This document shows positions 28,803 through 38,711 of a DNA stretch of 64,000 nt, one piece after another (positions within the stretch are counted from its first letter, which is position 1; each line of letters begins with the position of its first letter). Origin of the DNA: Belnapia rosea. Lineage in GTDB: Bacteria; Pseudomonadota; Alphaproteobacteria; Acetobacterales; Acetobacteraceae. The stretch is taken from contig NZ_FMZX01000007.1 of the NCBI RefSeq assembly GCF_900101615.1, positions 123,147 to 187,146 on the forward strand, given 5' to 3'. Position numbers and translations under genes: made by a program. The notes below the pieces were generated by a model, which had not been told where the DNA came from, searched no databases, and was given only the letters and a program-made list of their open reading frames with translations.

Positions 28803-29831
28803 TCATGCGAAATGCGGCATGACCCGCTCGGCGAAGGTGCGGAGCGAGCGGGCCAGCACCTCGGTCGGCACATCCGGCATCTGCATCCGCAGCACGAGCT
28901 CGGTCGGGTGCAGCGCCTCGATCAGCGCCTGTACTCCCTCCCGCGCCGAGGCCGGGTCACCGACCAGGAAGCGCGAGGCCAGCGCCTCGAAGGCCAGCGG
29001 CGCCGCCTCGGTGACCAGCGCGCCGGCATCGTCGCGCAGCGCCCGCTCGCCGGACGCTGATTTCTTGCCGTAGAGGCCGAAGAGCTGGCTGGTGCCCGGC
29101 CCGCCATAGCGCACCGCCTCCGAACGGTCCTCCAGCACCAGCGCCTCGCGGATCACCGGCCGCTCGGTCGGCACATAGCCGAAGCGGGCGGCGGCGGCCT
29201 CGTAGCGGGCGAAATGCTCCTGCAGCTCGGCCGTGGTGTGGCGCGGCGAGGCCGTCACCGGCACGCCGCGCCGCGCCGCCCGCTCCAGCATCTTCGGTCC
29301 CGAGACGCCGTACCAGATCGGCAGCTCCGCCTGCACCGGCCGTGGCTGCAGCGGCAGATGCGGCACGCGGACGAAGCGCCCCTCGAAACCGATGTCCGCC
29401 GGGTTGCGCCAGGCCTGCTGGAGGAAGTCGATGATCTCCTCATGCCGCTGGAAGCGCTCCTCATAGGCGAGGCCGCGGCCGGCGAATTCCTCCCGCACAT
29501 AGCCCGGCGCGGTGCCGAGCCCGAGGCGCCCATTCGAGAGGTTGTCGAGCGTCGCCAGGTCCTCGAGCAGCTGCACGGGATGATAGAGCGTGCTGACCAG
29601 GATGTTCGTCACCAGCCGCATCCGCTTCGTGATGCCGGCCGCCATGGCGAGGGCCAGCAGCGGGTTCGGCAGCCAGCCATCCTCCTGGAAATGATGCTCG
29701 GTGATGTGGACGCCGTGATAGCCGAGGCTCTCCGCCAGCGGCAGCACCTCGGCCATCTGGGCGAAGCTCTCCCGGTGGGAGAGCAGCCCGCCCTCCGGCG
29801 CGACGAAGCTGAACATGACGGAGAATTTCAT
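28803..29831 (-). CDS. luciferase-like (LLM) flavin-dependent monooxygenase
   Basis: A 342-residue TIM-barrel monooxygenase of the bacterial luciferase superfamily using reduced flavin. Family marks are the N-terminal LGYHGVHITEHHF and the NGRLGLGTAPGYVREEF loop. It follows pxpA with an ATGA overlap (29828-29831), which suggests it oxidises a compound feeding into or related to 5-oxoproline or another lactam or amide. The substrate is unknown and no partner flavin reductase is adjacent. Confidence 0.85.
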   Translation of the reverse strand: MKFSVMFSFVAPEGGLLSHRESFAQMAEVLPLAESLGYHGVHITEHHFQEDGWLPNPLLALAMAAGITKRMRLVTNILVSTLYHPVQLLEDLATLDNLSNGRLGLGTAPGYVREEFAGRGLAYEERFQRHEEIIDFLQQAWRNPADIGFEGRFVRVPHLPLQPRPVQAELPIWYGVSGPKMLERAARRGVPVTASPRHTTAELQEHFARYEAAAARFGYVPTERPVIREALVLEDRSEAVRYGGPGTSQLFGLYGKKSASGERALRDDAGALVTEAAPLAFEALASRFLVGDPASAREGVQALIEALHPTELVLRMQMPDVPTEVLARSLRTFAERVMPHFA

Positions 29832-30598
29832 CGGGCAGCCCCCCTCGTGGCGCAGGCAAGGGCGACGCCGCAGGCCTCGGCGGCGCGGCGCACGGCCGCC
29901 AGCACCTCCAGCACGTTCGGTCCGTCGCTGTGGATGCAGACGCTCTCGACCTCCATGGGCAGGGTCGTGCCACGGCTGTTGGTCAGCGTGCCGCGGGTGA
30001 GGATCTCGGTGATGCGGGCCTCGATCACCGCCGGCTCCACCGGGCGCTTGCGCCGCTCGACCAGCAGCATGCCATCATCGGCATAGTCGAGGTCGGGATA
30101 GGCCTCGGTGACGACCCGCAGGCCCCGCGCCCGAGCCCGCGCGGTGAACACCTCCCCCACCAGCCAATAGATCGGCGCCCCGGGCGCGGTGCCGGTGATG
30201 GCGTCGAGCGCCGCCTCCGCCATCTCCGGGTTGCGCAGGACATGGAACATGGCGCCATGCGGCTTCACATGGTTCAGCGGCAGGTCGTGGATGCGCAGGA
30301 AGGCCTGCAGCGCGCCGACCTGGTAGGCGACACAGGCATGCAGCTCGGCGGCGCTCAGCGCCATCACCCGGCGGCCGAAGCCGGCCAGGTCGGGCAGGCC
30401 CGGATGCGCCCCGACGGCGACGCCGGCGGCGCGCGCCGCGCCTGCCGTCTCCATCATGATGACCGGGTCGCCCGCATGGAAGCCGCAGGCGAGGTTGGCG
30501 GTGGTGACGAGGGGCAGCACGGCGGCATCGTCGGCCATCCGCCAATTGCCGAAGCCTTCACCCATGTCGCAATTGATGTCGAGAATTCTGGCGGCCAT
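29828..30598 (-). CDS. pxpA: 5-oxoprolinase subunit A (LamB/YcsF family)
   Basis: A 256-residue protein of the LamB/YcsF family, which works with PxpB and PxpC in ATP-dependent opening of 5-oxoproline (pyroglutamate) to glutamate. Characteristic sequence is DINCDMGEGFGNW at the start, NLACGFHAGDP, VGAHPGLPDLAGFGRR and VKPHGAMFH. PxpB and PxpC are not in this window next to it. The pairing here with a flavin monooxygenase suggests a specialised lactam or amide route. That role is inferred from context only. Confidence 0.88.
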   Translation of the reverse strand: MAARILDINCDMGEGFGNWRMADDAAVLPLVTTANLACGFHAGDPVIMMETAGAARAAGVAVGAHPGLPDLAGFGRRVMALSAAELHACVAYQVGALQAFLRIHDLPLNHVKPHGAMFHVLRNPEMAEAALDAITGTAPGAPIYWLVGEVFTARARARGLRVVTEAYPDLDYADDGMLLVERRKRPVEPAVIEARITEILTRGTLTNSRGTTLPMEVESVCIHSDGPNVLEVLAAVRRAAEACGVALACATRGAAR

Positions 30599-30646
30599 GC
30601 GGTTCCCCCGGCAGGACTGGCCGAAACCTGAGCATCCCGGGGACTG

Positions 30647-31384
30647 CTAGGCAATGGCCGCGGAGACACGGTCCTGCAGCATCCCCCGCGCCGGGGGCGG
30701 GCCGCGATGCTGGTGGCCGAAGGCGTCGCGCGCCAGGAAATGCCCGGTGAGCCGCAGCCCCGCCAGGCATTCCGCCGCGCTCACCGGCCCGGACTGGCCG
30801 AGCAGGAAGCGCGGCAGCGGCAGCAGCCGCCCCGCCCAGGGGCCGGCCGCCGCGGCGCTTACTGCCCGGCCGCTGCGGGGCGAGACCCAGGTGAGGTCCT
30901 CCATCCCGCCGGTCAGCGCGCAACGGGTGAGGTCGAGGCCGTAGCCGAGCTCGGTCAGCAGCTCCGCCTCCCAGCGCACATAGTCGGGCAGTGTCGCCAG
31001 GGCGCCCTCGGGCAGCCGGGCGATCAGCGCCACCAGCCCCTGGAAGCAGCGCGGATGTGGCTCCCGCTCCGGCAGCGCCCCCTCGGCCACCGCACAGGCA
31101 GCGGAGAGCAGGGCAAGGGCCAGCGGGTCCTCCAGCGCCAGCGCGGCGGCGGGATGGACCAGCTCGCCCGAGAGCGAGCCGAGCTGGTCCGGCAGCCGCG
31201 CCACCCAGCGCGCCTCGACCAGGTTGCCCGGCATCCAGAGCGAGGATTGCGCCCGCGAGGCGCCGCCCTTGGCGAGCCCGGCATGGCGGCCCAGCGCCTC
31301 CGTCAAAAGTGTCACCACGGCGCCCGATTCGCCATGCGGCCGGGCGCCGAGGACGACGGCCGGGCCTTGCCACTCGGTGCTCAT
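30647..31384 (-). CDS. recO: DNA repair protein RecO
   Basis: A 245-residue RecO, which with RecR loads RecA on SSB-coated DNA. The N-terminal OB-fold begins EWQGPAVVLGARPHGESGAVV, and a helical domain with LPDYVRWEAELLTELGYGLDLTRC follows, as in family members. The zinc-finger cysteines seen in some RecO proteins are incomplete here, which is common in alphaproteobacteria. The start at 31384 gives the OB-fold directly. It lies divergently next to corA with only about 24-48 bases between starts, so the two share one promoter region. Confidence 0.88.
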   Translation of the reverse strand: MSTEWQGPAVVLGARPHGESGAVVTLLTEALGRHAGLAKGGASRAQSSLWMPGNLVEARWVARLPDQLGSLSGELVHPAAALALEDPLALALLSAACAVAEGALPEREPHPRCFQGLVALIARLPEGALATLPDYVRWEAELLTELGYGLDLTRCALTGGMEDLTWVSPRSGRAVSAAAAGPWAGRLLPLPRFLLGQSGPVSAAECLAGLRLTGHFLARDAFGHQHRGPPPARGMLQDRVSAAIA

Positions 31385-31408
31385 GGGCGGAGAGATGGTG
31401 CGGGGCCG

Positions 31409-32383
31409 TTGCATTTTCGAGGGAGAGGCGGGCTGCTCACCATCCATCCGGGCGGGGCCCGTCTCGCTGCCGACCTGCCACCCGACGCCGTCTGGCTCGA
31501 CCTGCTGGAGGGAACGGAGGAGGAGAAGGAGGCCGTCGCCCGCGCCACCGGCTTCCGCGTGCCGACCCTCGAATCGCTGCGGGAGATCGAGAGCTCCAGC
31601 CGCATGTCGGCCCAGGGCGAGGTGCTCTATCTCAGCCTGCCCGTCATCGCCCGCACCGCGGAGGACCGGCCGGTACTGACGCCGCTCGGCCTGGTGCTCT
31701 CGCCGCACCACCTGCTGACGGTGCGCTTCGCCCCGGTCGGCGCGGTGGAGGCACTGGCGGACCGGCCGCAGGAGCTGACCGGCAGCTTCACCGCCTTCGT
31801 CACCCTGCTGGAGGTGCTGGTCGACCGCATCGCCGATGCGCTGGAGCGGATACGGACCGAGCTCGACGGCCTCTCCCATGCCGCCTTCGAGGCCGAGCAG
31901 CCGCAGCGGAACCGCCCGGCCGAGATGGACCGGCGCCTCCGCCGGACGCTACGCGCCATTGGCCGCACCGGCGACCATGTCTCGGTGCTGCGGGACACGC
32001 TGCTCGGCGTGGAGCGCATCCTTCCCTTCGCGGCGGAGCAGGCGAAGCACTGGATCCCGCCCGGCACCGACAACCGGGTGCGGACGCTCCGGCAGGACAT
32101 CGCCTCGCTGAACGACTACGATGCGCGGCTGTCCGACAAGGTGCAGTTCCTGCTCGATGCGACGCTCGGCTTCATCAGCATCGAGCAGAACAACACGATC
32201 AAGATCCTGACCGTGGTCTCGGTCGTCGGCATCCCGCCGACGCTGGTGGCCAGCATCTACGGCATGAACTTCAAGTACATGCCGGAGCTGGACTGGCTCT
32301 GGGGCTACCCCTGGGGGCTGCTGCTGATCCTGCTCAGCGCCGTCATCCCCCTCATCGTCTTCCGGCTGAAAGCCTGGCTGTAG
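31409..32383 (+). CDS. corA: CorA-family magnesium/cobalt transporter
   Basis: About 320 residues: a long cytoplasmic alpha/beta domain, then two C-terminal membrane helices. The selectivity loop YGMNF lies between them (near residue 288), and the end is LLILLSAVIPLIVFRLKAWL. It mediates Mg2+ or Co2+ uptake as a pentamer. No in-frame ATG exists close to the conserved start. TTG at 31409 is used here, but CTG at 31433 has a better-placed GGGAG (7 bases upstream) and gives the usual L-T-I-H start. An upstream ATG would overlap recO. Confidence 0.88.
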   Translation: MHFRGRGGLLTIHPGGARLAADLPPDAVWLDLLEGTEEEKEAVARATGFRVPTLESLREIESSSRMSAQGEVLYLSLPVIARTAEDRPVLTPLGLVLSPHHLLTVRFAPVGAVEALADRPQELTGSFTAFVTLLEVLVDRIADALERIRTELDGLSHAAFEAEQPQRNRPAEMDRRLRRTLRAIGRTGDHVSVLRDTLLGVERILPFAAEQAKHWIPPGTDNRVRTLRQDIASLNDYDARLSDKVQFLLDATLGFISIEQNNTIKILTVVSVVGIPPTLVASIYGMNFKYMPELDWLWGYPWGLLLILLSAVIPLIVFRLKAWL

Positions 32384-32392
32384 GCAGCCCCT

Positions 32393-34219
<1,827 letters not shown>

Positions 34220-34289
34220 GCCTGTCCTCCAGGGAAGGATTGCCTATCCGGCGGGGCGATATGCAAAAATCGTCGCCCGGATTCAAGGG

Positions 34290-35291
34290 CTATGCAGCAG
34301 CCGCCAGCTCCTGGTGCAACCCGGCCAGGATGCTGAAGGAGCGCTTGCGCGCCTCATGGTCATGCATCGCCGCCGTGACCATCAGCTCATCCGCCCCCGT
34401 CTCGGCAACGAATTCCTGCAAGCCCCGCCGCACCGTCTCCGGCCCGCCGACAATGGAGCAGGCCAGCGAATGCTCGAGCATCGCCCGCCCATGCGGGTCG
34501 AGCCGGCTCTCCATGTCCTCGACCGGCGCCGGCAGCTTGCCCGGCCGGCCGCGGCGGAGGTTGAGGAAGCTCTGCTGCAGCGAGGTGAAGAGGAAGCGCG
34601 CCTCGGCGTCCGTCGGCGCGGCGAAGATGTTCACCCCGAGCATCACATGGGGCTTCGACAGCCGGGCCGAGGGCTTGAAGCGCTCGCGGTAGATGGCCAT
34701 CGCCTGCCGCATCTGGTCGGGCGCGAAATGCGAGGCGAATGCATAGGGCAGGCCGAGCGCAGCGGCGAGCTGGGCGCCATAGGTCGAGGAGCCGAGAATC
34801 CAGACCGGGACATCGAGCCCCTCCCCCGGCACCGCGCGCAGCGCCTGGCCGGGCTGGGCCGGCTCGAAATAGGCCATCAGCTCCATCACGTCGCGCGGGA
34901 AGTCCTCGACATCGCCGGCGAGGTTGCGGCGGATCGCCACCGCCGCCCGCTGGTCGGAGCCGGGCGCCCGGCCGAGGCCGAGATCGACCCGGCCGGGATG
35001 CAGCGCGGCCAGCGTGCCGAATTGCTCCGCCACCATCAGCGGGGCGTGGTTCGGCAGCATGATGCCGCCGGCGCCGATGCGGATGGTGCTGGTCGCCGCC
35101 CCGACATGGGCCAGGGCCACGGCCGTCGCCGCGCTGGCGATGCCCGGCATGTTGTGGTGCTCCGCCATCCAGAAGCGCTGGTAGCCCAGCCCCTCGGCAT
35201 GGCGGGCGAGATCCGCCGAGTTGCGCAGCGCCTGGCCGGCCTCGCTGCCTTCGGGGATGGGGGAGAGGTCGAGGACGGAGAGCGGGATCAT
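34290..35291 (-). CDS. LLM class flavin-dependent oxidoreductase (MsnO8-like)
   Basis: A 333-residue luciferase-superfamily protein of the group starting with [11 protein letters not shown] and [19 protein letters not shown]. The [14 protein letters not shown] loop is typical, and [25 protein letters not shown] follows. The ATG at 35291 is taken because homologues begin there. It overlaps TGA of a decayed MFS reading frame (ATGA), so it was once the second gene of an MFS-LLM operon. A decayed copy of its first codons lies at 37317-37358. The substrate is unknown. Confidence 0.85.
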   Translation of the reverse strand: MIPLSVLDLSPIPEGSEAGQALRNSADLARHAEGLGYQRFWMAEHHNMPGIASAATAVALAHVGAATSTIRIGAGGIMLPNHAPLMVAEQFGTLAALHPGRVDLGLGRAPGSDQRAAVAIRRNLAGDVEDFPRDVMELMAYFEPAQPGQALRAVPGEGLDVPVWILGSSTYGAQLAAALGLPYAFASHFAPDQMRQAMAIYRERFKPSARLSKPHVMLGVNIFAAPTDAEARFLFTSLQQSFLNLRRGRPGKLPAPVEDMESRLDPHGRAMLEHSLACSIVGGPETVRRGLQEFVAETGADELMVTAAMHDHEARKRSFSILAGLHQELAAAA

Positions 35292-35340
35292 ATCCGGTAT
35301 ATGGGTCGGGCCAGGGGCGCCTGGAACCCCGTCCCTCCCC
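35289..35340 (-). pseudogene. 3' remnant of a duplicated MFS transporter gene
   Basis: Reading the minus strand from 35340, one frame gives about 14 codons, [14 protein letters not shown], then TGA overlapping the LLM start. The intact MFS gene at 37355-38605 ends GRTGFQAPSTRSVWQS, then TGA overlapping a decayed LLM start. A 19-base block (GGCGCCTGGAACCCCGTCC) is identical in both places. Upstream of 35340 the similarity stops, so the body of this MFS copy has been lost. Confidence 0.65.
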
Positions 35341-35639
35341 ATCGGATTTTCCATCCTGCAGAGCCTGTGCGCCGACACTGAACCCAGTCATGGGCTGAAC
35401 CGGACCTAGGCGTTGACGCCCCTGAAGAAGTTCGGCGGCCACCACCGGGCCAAAGTGCCGGTACCGTGATGATGGTCCTGACGCCAGAATAACCATCTCA
35501 GGCCAGGACAAGGTCTCAGCCCTGCTGCTGAGGATGGGCCGGCCTCTCTTTCCGCCGGAGTAATGCCGCCGCAGAACACACGGGAGAGGCACTTCCGAAG
35601 GTGGGCGGACAGGCTTCGTCCTGATCTCGGAGACCTTCG

Positions 35640-35954
35640 ATGATTACTCGCATACATCAGCCAGCCGTCATCTTTGCCCGGCCGGCCAACCTGGATGGAA
35701 ATGCCCCCCGGCGGTCCACCAGGACCCAGATCGTGCAAATGGGACAGGAATTGCCGGACGTGCCGCCACATCTGCAGGCTGCCAGGATCGTCGCGCTGAC
35801 GGCGGTGCCCGCAAGCCCCTTCGCCCAGAGGCCGAGCGCCGCCCCTTCCGACCGCCCTGGTGGCCAGGAGGCCTATCCCGATTGGGGAGCCGGGCGCGTC
35901 CTGTCGTGCCAGGTGGATGACAGCGGGCGGACCCACGGGGAGTGGTGCCCATGA
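35640..35954 (+). CDS. hypothetical protein, coupled to DUF1488-like gene
   Basis: A 104-residue reading frame with no recognised domain, membrane segment or signal peptide; the C-terminal half is Pro/Ala/Gly-rich. Two points favour a real gene: GGAG lies 7 bases before the ATG, and its stop overlaps the ATG of the next gene as ATGA, which suggests coupling. Against it, composition is mixed and an opposing frame is also open. It lies in the 1.8-kb stretch that replaced a deleted MFS copy. Confidence 0.4.
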   Translation: MITRIHQPAVIFARPANLDGNAPRRSTRTQIVQMGQELPDVPPHLQAARIVALTAVPASPFAQRPSAAPSDRPGGQEAYPDWGAGRVLSCQVDDSGRTHGEWCP

Positions 35955-36271
35955 TGGACATCGACACGAACGGTACGGCTCCGCAGGCCCGATGGGATGG
36001 CCGGCGCGTGCTCTTCGAGGTGCAGCACGACATGCAGGTCGTGCCCTGCGCCGTGATGCCTGTCGTCATACGCGAACTGGCCCCCGGGCCATGCTTCAAG
36101 ACGAAAGACGTCCTGAAATGCTTCATGGCGGCACGTAGCCGGATCGAGGCGGCCGTGCACAGCAAGCTCCAGCGGCGCACTATCCCCTACCCCACGCCGC
36201 TCACGGTCTGGTCGAGTGATCTCGAAGACCATGCCGCGGCGATACGCATGGCGGCCAAGCTTGATTCATGA
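35951..36271 (+). CDS. DUF1488-like small protein
   Basis: A 106-residue protein. The pattern WDGRRVLFEVQHDM-VVPCAVMPVVIREL, followed by LKCFMAARSRIEAAVHSKLQRR and a final TVWSSDLED, resembles DUF1488, small cytosolic proteins of unknown role in proteobacteria. GGGGAG lies 8 bases upstream of the ATG at 35951; an ATG at 35954 is also possible. Its ATG overlaps the stop of the preceding hypothetical gene. The family assignment is by eye and moderately sure. Confidence 0.6.
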   Translation: MMDIDTNGTAPQARWDGRRVLFEVQHDMQVVPCAVMPVVIRELAPGPCFKTKDVLKCFMAARSRIEAAVHSKLQRRTIPYPTPLTVWSSDLEDHAAAIRMAAKLDS

Positions 36272-36299
36272 AGCGCTTCTTACGGGACACGATGTTCAG

Positions 36300-36422
36300 A
36301 TGACGGCCATGCTCAGCCTAGCGTCCTTGATCCTGATACTCAGCGCGATCTCCATGGTGGCAGGCTTCGGTCCGCCTCGGCAGACGTCACCGGTCCCGAC
36401 CGGCAAGGGAAAACGCCGATGA
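36300..36422 (+). CDS. possible 40-residue single-pass membrane peptide
   Basis: A short frame with one strongly hydrophobic stretch (LSLASLILILSAISMVAG) followed by a basic tail ending TGKGKRR. It has the shape of a small inner-membrane protein. No convincing ribosome site was seen. Its stop overlaps another ATG (ATGA at 36419-36422) that opens only 22 codons. The support is hydrophobicity and position in a run of small same-strand frames; it may not be translated. Confidence 0.3.
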   Translation: MTAMLSLASLILILSAISMVAGFGPPRQTSPVPTGKGKRR

Positions 36423-36474
36423 GTCCGAAGGCACCATCAATCCGTTTTGCCGCCGCCATTCCTTCGGTCCGCCC

Positions 36475-36654
36475 ATGCTGGCGCTGATCAGGCGCAGACT
36501 CCGCGTCCTGCGGTACCGGCGCCGATGGAGCGCACTGGCCGCTGCAGCCGCCAGCCAGATGGACCGTGCGACCGTGTTGCACGAGCGGAATACGCCGACG
36601 CGAGCCAAGACCGGATTTCGGCTCCTGCTCCAGCGTCATCGTTCCTCCTGGTGA
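36475..36654 (+). CDS. possible 59-residue basic protein
   Basis: An arginine-rich short frame starting MLALIRRRLRVLRYRRRW, with an Ala-rich segment and ending LLLQRHRSSW. No known domain is recognised and the ribosome site is weak. It lies in a run of small plus-strand frames between the DUF1488-like gene and the two-helix membrane protein gene. High arginine content is also what a random GC-rich frame produces, so confidence is low. Confidence 0.25.
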   Translation: MLALIRRRLRVLRYRRRWSALAAAAASQMDRATVLHERNTPTRAKTGFRLLLQRHRSSW

Positions 36655-36748
36655 GCCTCGCGGTGACCAGGGAAGACAGCAAGCCCTTGGCCTATCGTCG
36701 ACAGACGCATGTTGCTTCGTTGATTCCAGGAAACAAAGGAATTCTCAA

Positions 36749-37024
36749 ATGCCAATGCGAGCTTATCGGGCGTCGACCGCTTATGCGGGTGCGCACATCT
36801 CGGCCAATATGTGGCTATGGATCGCCGCCTTCGCCGCCATTACGGCAGTGATGTGGGTGCTGAACTGGATGAGCCCGAATTCCGGCATATGGGCGCATCT
36901 GGTCGTGCTCGCCGCCATGATTGGCGGCACCCTGGTGATGATCCAGAGCCAGGTCGGTTACGTGTCGCCCTATGCACCGAAGGACGACGACGAGGTCATC
37001 ACCCCTGCCGTCCCGCGCGCCTGA
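36749..37024 (+). CDS. two-helix membrane protein, unknown
   Basis: A 91-residue protein with two membrane segments (about residues 21-40 and 48-66) and an acidic tail containing PYAPKDDDEVITP. An AAAGGA ribosome site lies 8 bases upstream of the ATG, and codon use is consistent with expression. No homologous family is recognised. It is the last gene of the small-gene stretch and is followed by the decayed GrdB-like fragment. Confidence 0.6.
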   Translation: MPMRAYRASTAYAGAHISANMWLWIAAFAAITAVMWVLNWMSPNSGIWAHLVVLAAMIGGTLVMIQSQVGYVSPYAPKDDDEVITPAVPRA

Positions 37025-37212
37025 TCCAATCCTACAGCCTGTCTCGGATGCCACTGCCCTGAGGATTGCCGGCCGCTTATGCGGGCGACATGCCGAGACC
37101 TGAGCCTGGGACTCCGGGTTGCTGCTCGCAGACCATAAGACAGTGTGTTGGGGGGCCATGGCCGGTCCCGGCGCGGGGGTTCCAGGCTCTCCCCCCCACC
37201 GGGGATGCGGTA

Positions 37213-37299
37213 ATGCCGGCCGGGGTCGACAGGGCGATGGGCTTCCCGCCCGATTGCGGCAACCGGATCCCCTCCATACCGCGGAGGCGCGAGTATCAT
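37213..37299 (+). pseudogene. 5' remnant of a GrdB-like gene
   Basis: The first 29 codons match the start of the intact gene at 38712: M-P-A-G-VDRAMGFPPD-C-G-N-R-IP-S-I-P-R-R-REY against M-T-A-E-IDRAMGFAPD-Y-D-S-P-IP-Y-M-Q-R-T-REY. Upstream sequence from about 37145 also resembles the upstream of 38712. The match stops after the REY codons, where sequence from another gene begins. It is a truncated duplicate with no role. Confidence 0.8.
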
Positions 37300-37316
37300 C
37301 TCGGCCCGCTTCGCCG

Positions 37317-37358
37317 CCTCCGGGACGGTGGAGAGGCGGGAGCGGATAGCGGGATCAC
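37317..37358 (-). pseudogene. 5' remnant of the LLM oxidoreductase gene
   Basis: Reading the minus strand from 37358, GTG-ATC-CCG-CTA-TCC matches ATG-ATC-CCG-CTC-TCC at the start of the LLM gene at 35291. About 14 codons can be aligned at the nucleotide level, with one small gap. The start overlaps the MFS stop as GTGA, mirroring the ATGA overlap at 35288-35291. The remainder of the gene is missing and the fragment abuts the GrdB-like remnant. Confidence 0.7.
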
Positions 37359-38605
37359 GACTGCCATACGGACCGGGTCGAGGGCGCCTGGAACCCCGTC
37401 CGCCCCCGCCAAAGCAGCCAGGCCGCGATCACCATGGTCAGCGCATTCCAGGCAAGGCCGTTGATCACCGCCATCTGGTAGGAGGCGGTGGCATCGAAGA
37501 TGGCGCCCGACATCCAGCCGCCGAGCGCCATCCCGACCAGGGTGGAGGACAGCACCAGCCCGACCCGGAGCCCTGCCTCCCGCGGCGGGAAGCTCTCGCG
37601 GACGATGATCGCGTAGCTCGGCACGATCCCGCCCTGGAACAGGCCGAAGACCGCCGAGATGGCATAGAGCGAGGACAGCCCGTCGAAGGGCAGGAAGAGC
37701 GAGAGCGCCACGGCCTGCAGCGTCGCCCCGAGCAGCAGGGTTGCCCGGCTGCCGATCCGGTCGAGGATCCAACCCGAGGCGAGGCGGCTCACCACGCCGC
37801 AGGCCAGCATGAGGGAGAGCATCTCCGCCCCCCGCGCCGCGCCATAGCCGAGATCGACGCAATAGGCGACGATATGGACCTGCGGCATCGCCATCGCCAC
37901 GCAGCAGGAGATGCCGGCGACCATCAGCAGCGCCTGCAGCGCATTGGGCGGCAGGCCGAAGGTGCCGCGATGGCCATTCCGGCCTTCCCCCTGGACGGGC
38001 GCTGCCGCACCCTGCACCGGTGGGGGCCGCCGCAGCACCAGCGCCAGCGGCAGCATGGTGACAAGGCAGAAGACCCCGACGCCGATATGCGTCTGCCGCC
38101 ACCCCACCGTCTCGATGAAATGCGAGAAGACCGGCGGCCAGAACGCCCCGGCGAAGTAGTTGCCGCTGGCACAGAGCGAGACCGCCAGCCCCCGCTGCCG
38201 GGCGAACCAGAGCGAGGTATCGGCCACCAGCGGCCCGAAGGTGGCGCAGGAGCCGAGCAGCCCGACCAGCACCCCGTAGATCACCGCAAACTGACCCATG
38301 CTGCCGGCAAAGGCGCTGGCGACATAGCCCGCGGCCAAGGCAACCGTGCCGAAGATCACTGGCACCATCACCCCGAACCGGTCTGCCGCCCGCCCCATGG
38401 CGATGCCGCCGATGGCGAAGCCGATGGTGGTCAGCGTGTAGGGCAGCGAGGCCCCGGCGCGGAGCGTGCCGAATTCCGCCTGCACCGCCGGCAACGCCAC
38501 GACGATCGACCAGAGCCCGACGCCGCCGAGCGTGCTGAGCGCCACCGAAGCGGCGAGGCGCATCCAGGCATAGCGGGAGTCCACGCCCCCGGGCGTCGCA
38601 GCCAT
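37355..38605 (-). CDS. MFS transporter (oxalate/formate-antiporter-like)
   Basis: A 416-residue, 12-helix major facilitator protein. The helix 2-3 loop motif reads GGIAMGRAADRFG, and the second-half equivalent is GWILDRIGSRATL. This resembles the MFS group found beside organic-acid catabolic genes. AGGAGG 8 bases upstream fixes the ATG at 38605. It is divergent from the GrdB-like gene, so it probably carries the substrate handled by that gene and the CoA-transferase. Its last codons lie in the duplicated block and once led directly into an LLM gene. Confidence 0.88.
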   Translation of the reverse strand: MAATPGGVDSRYAWMRLAASVALSTLGGVGLWSIVVALPAVQAEFGTLRAGASLPYTLTTIGFAIGGIAMGRAADRFGVMVPVIFGTVALAAGYVASAFAGSMGQFAVIYGVLVGLLGSCATFGPLVADTSLWFARQRGLAVSLCASGNYFAGAFWPPVFSHFIETVGWRQTHIGVGVFCLVTMLPLALVLRRPPPVQGAAAPVQGEGRNGHRGTFGLPPNALQALLMVAGISCCVAMAMPQVHIVAYCVDLGYGAARGAEMLSLMLACGVVSRLASGWILDRIGSRATLLLGATLQAVALSLFLPFDGLSSLYAISAVFGLFQGGIVPSYAIIVRESFPPREAGLRVGLVLSSTLVGMALGGWMSGAIFDATASYQMAVINGLAWNALTMVIAAWLLWRGRTGFQAPSTRSVWQS

Positions 38606-38711
38606 GCGGTTTCCTCCTGACATTTCTCGCAGCATGCCAGGGCCGCAGGCGGGGCGCCATGCTTGACCCCGGAGCGCACAGGCTTAGCCTCTGCCCACCA
38701 GGGAGGCGACG

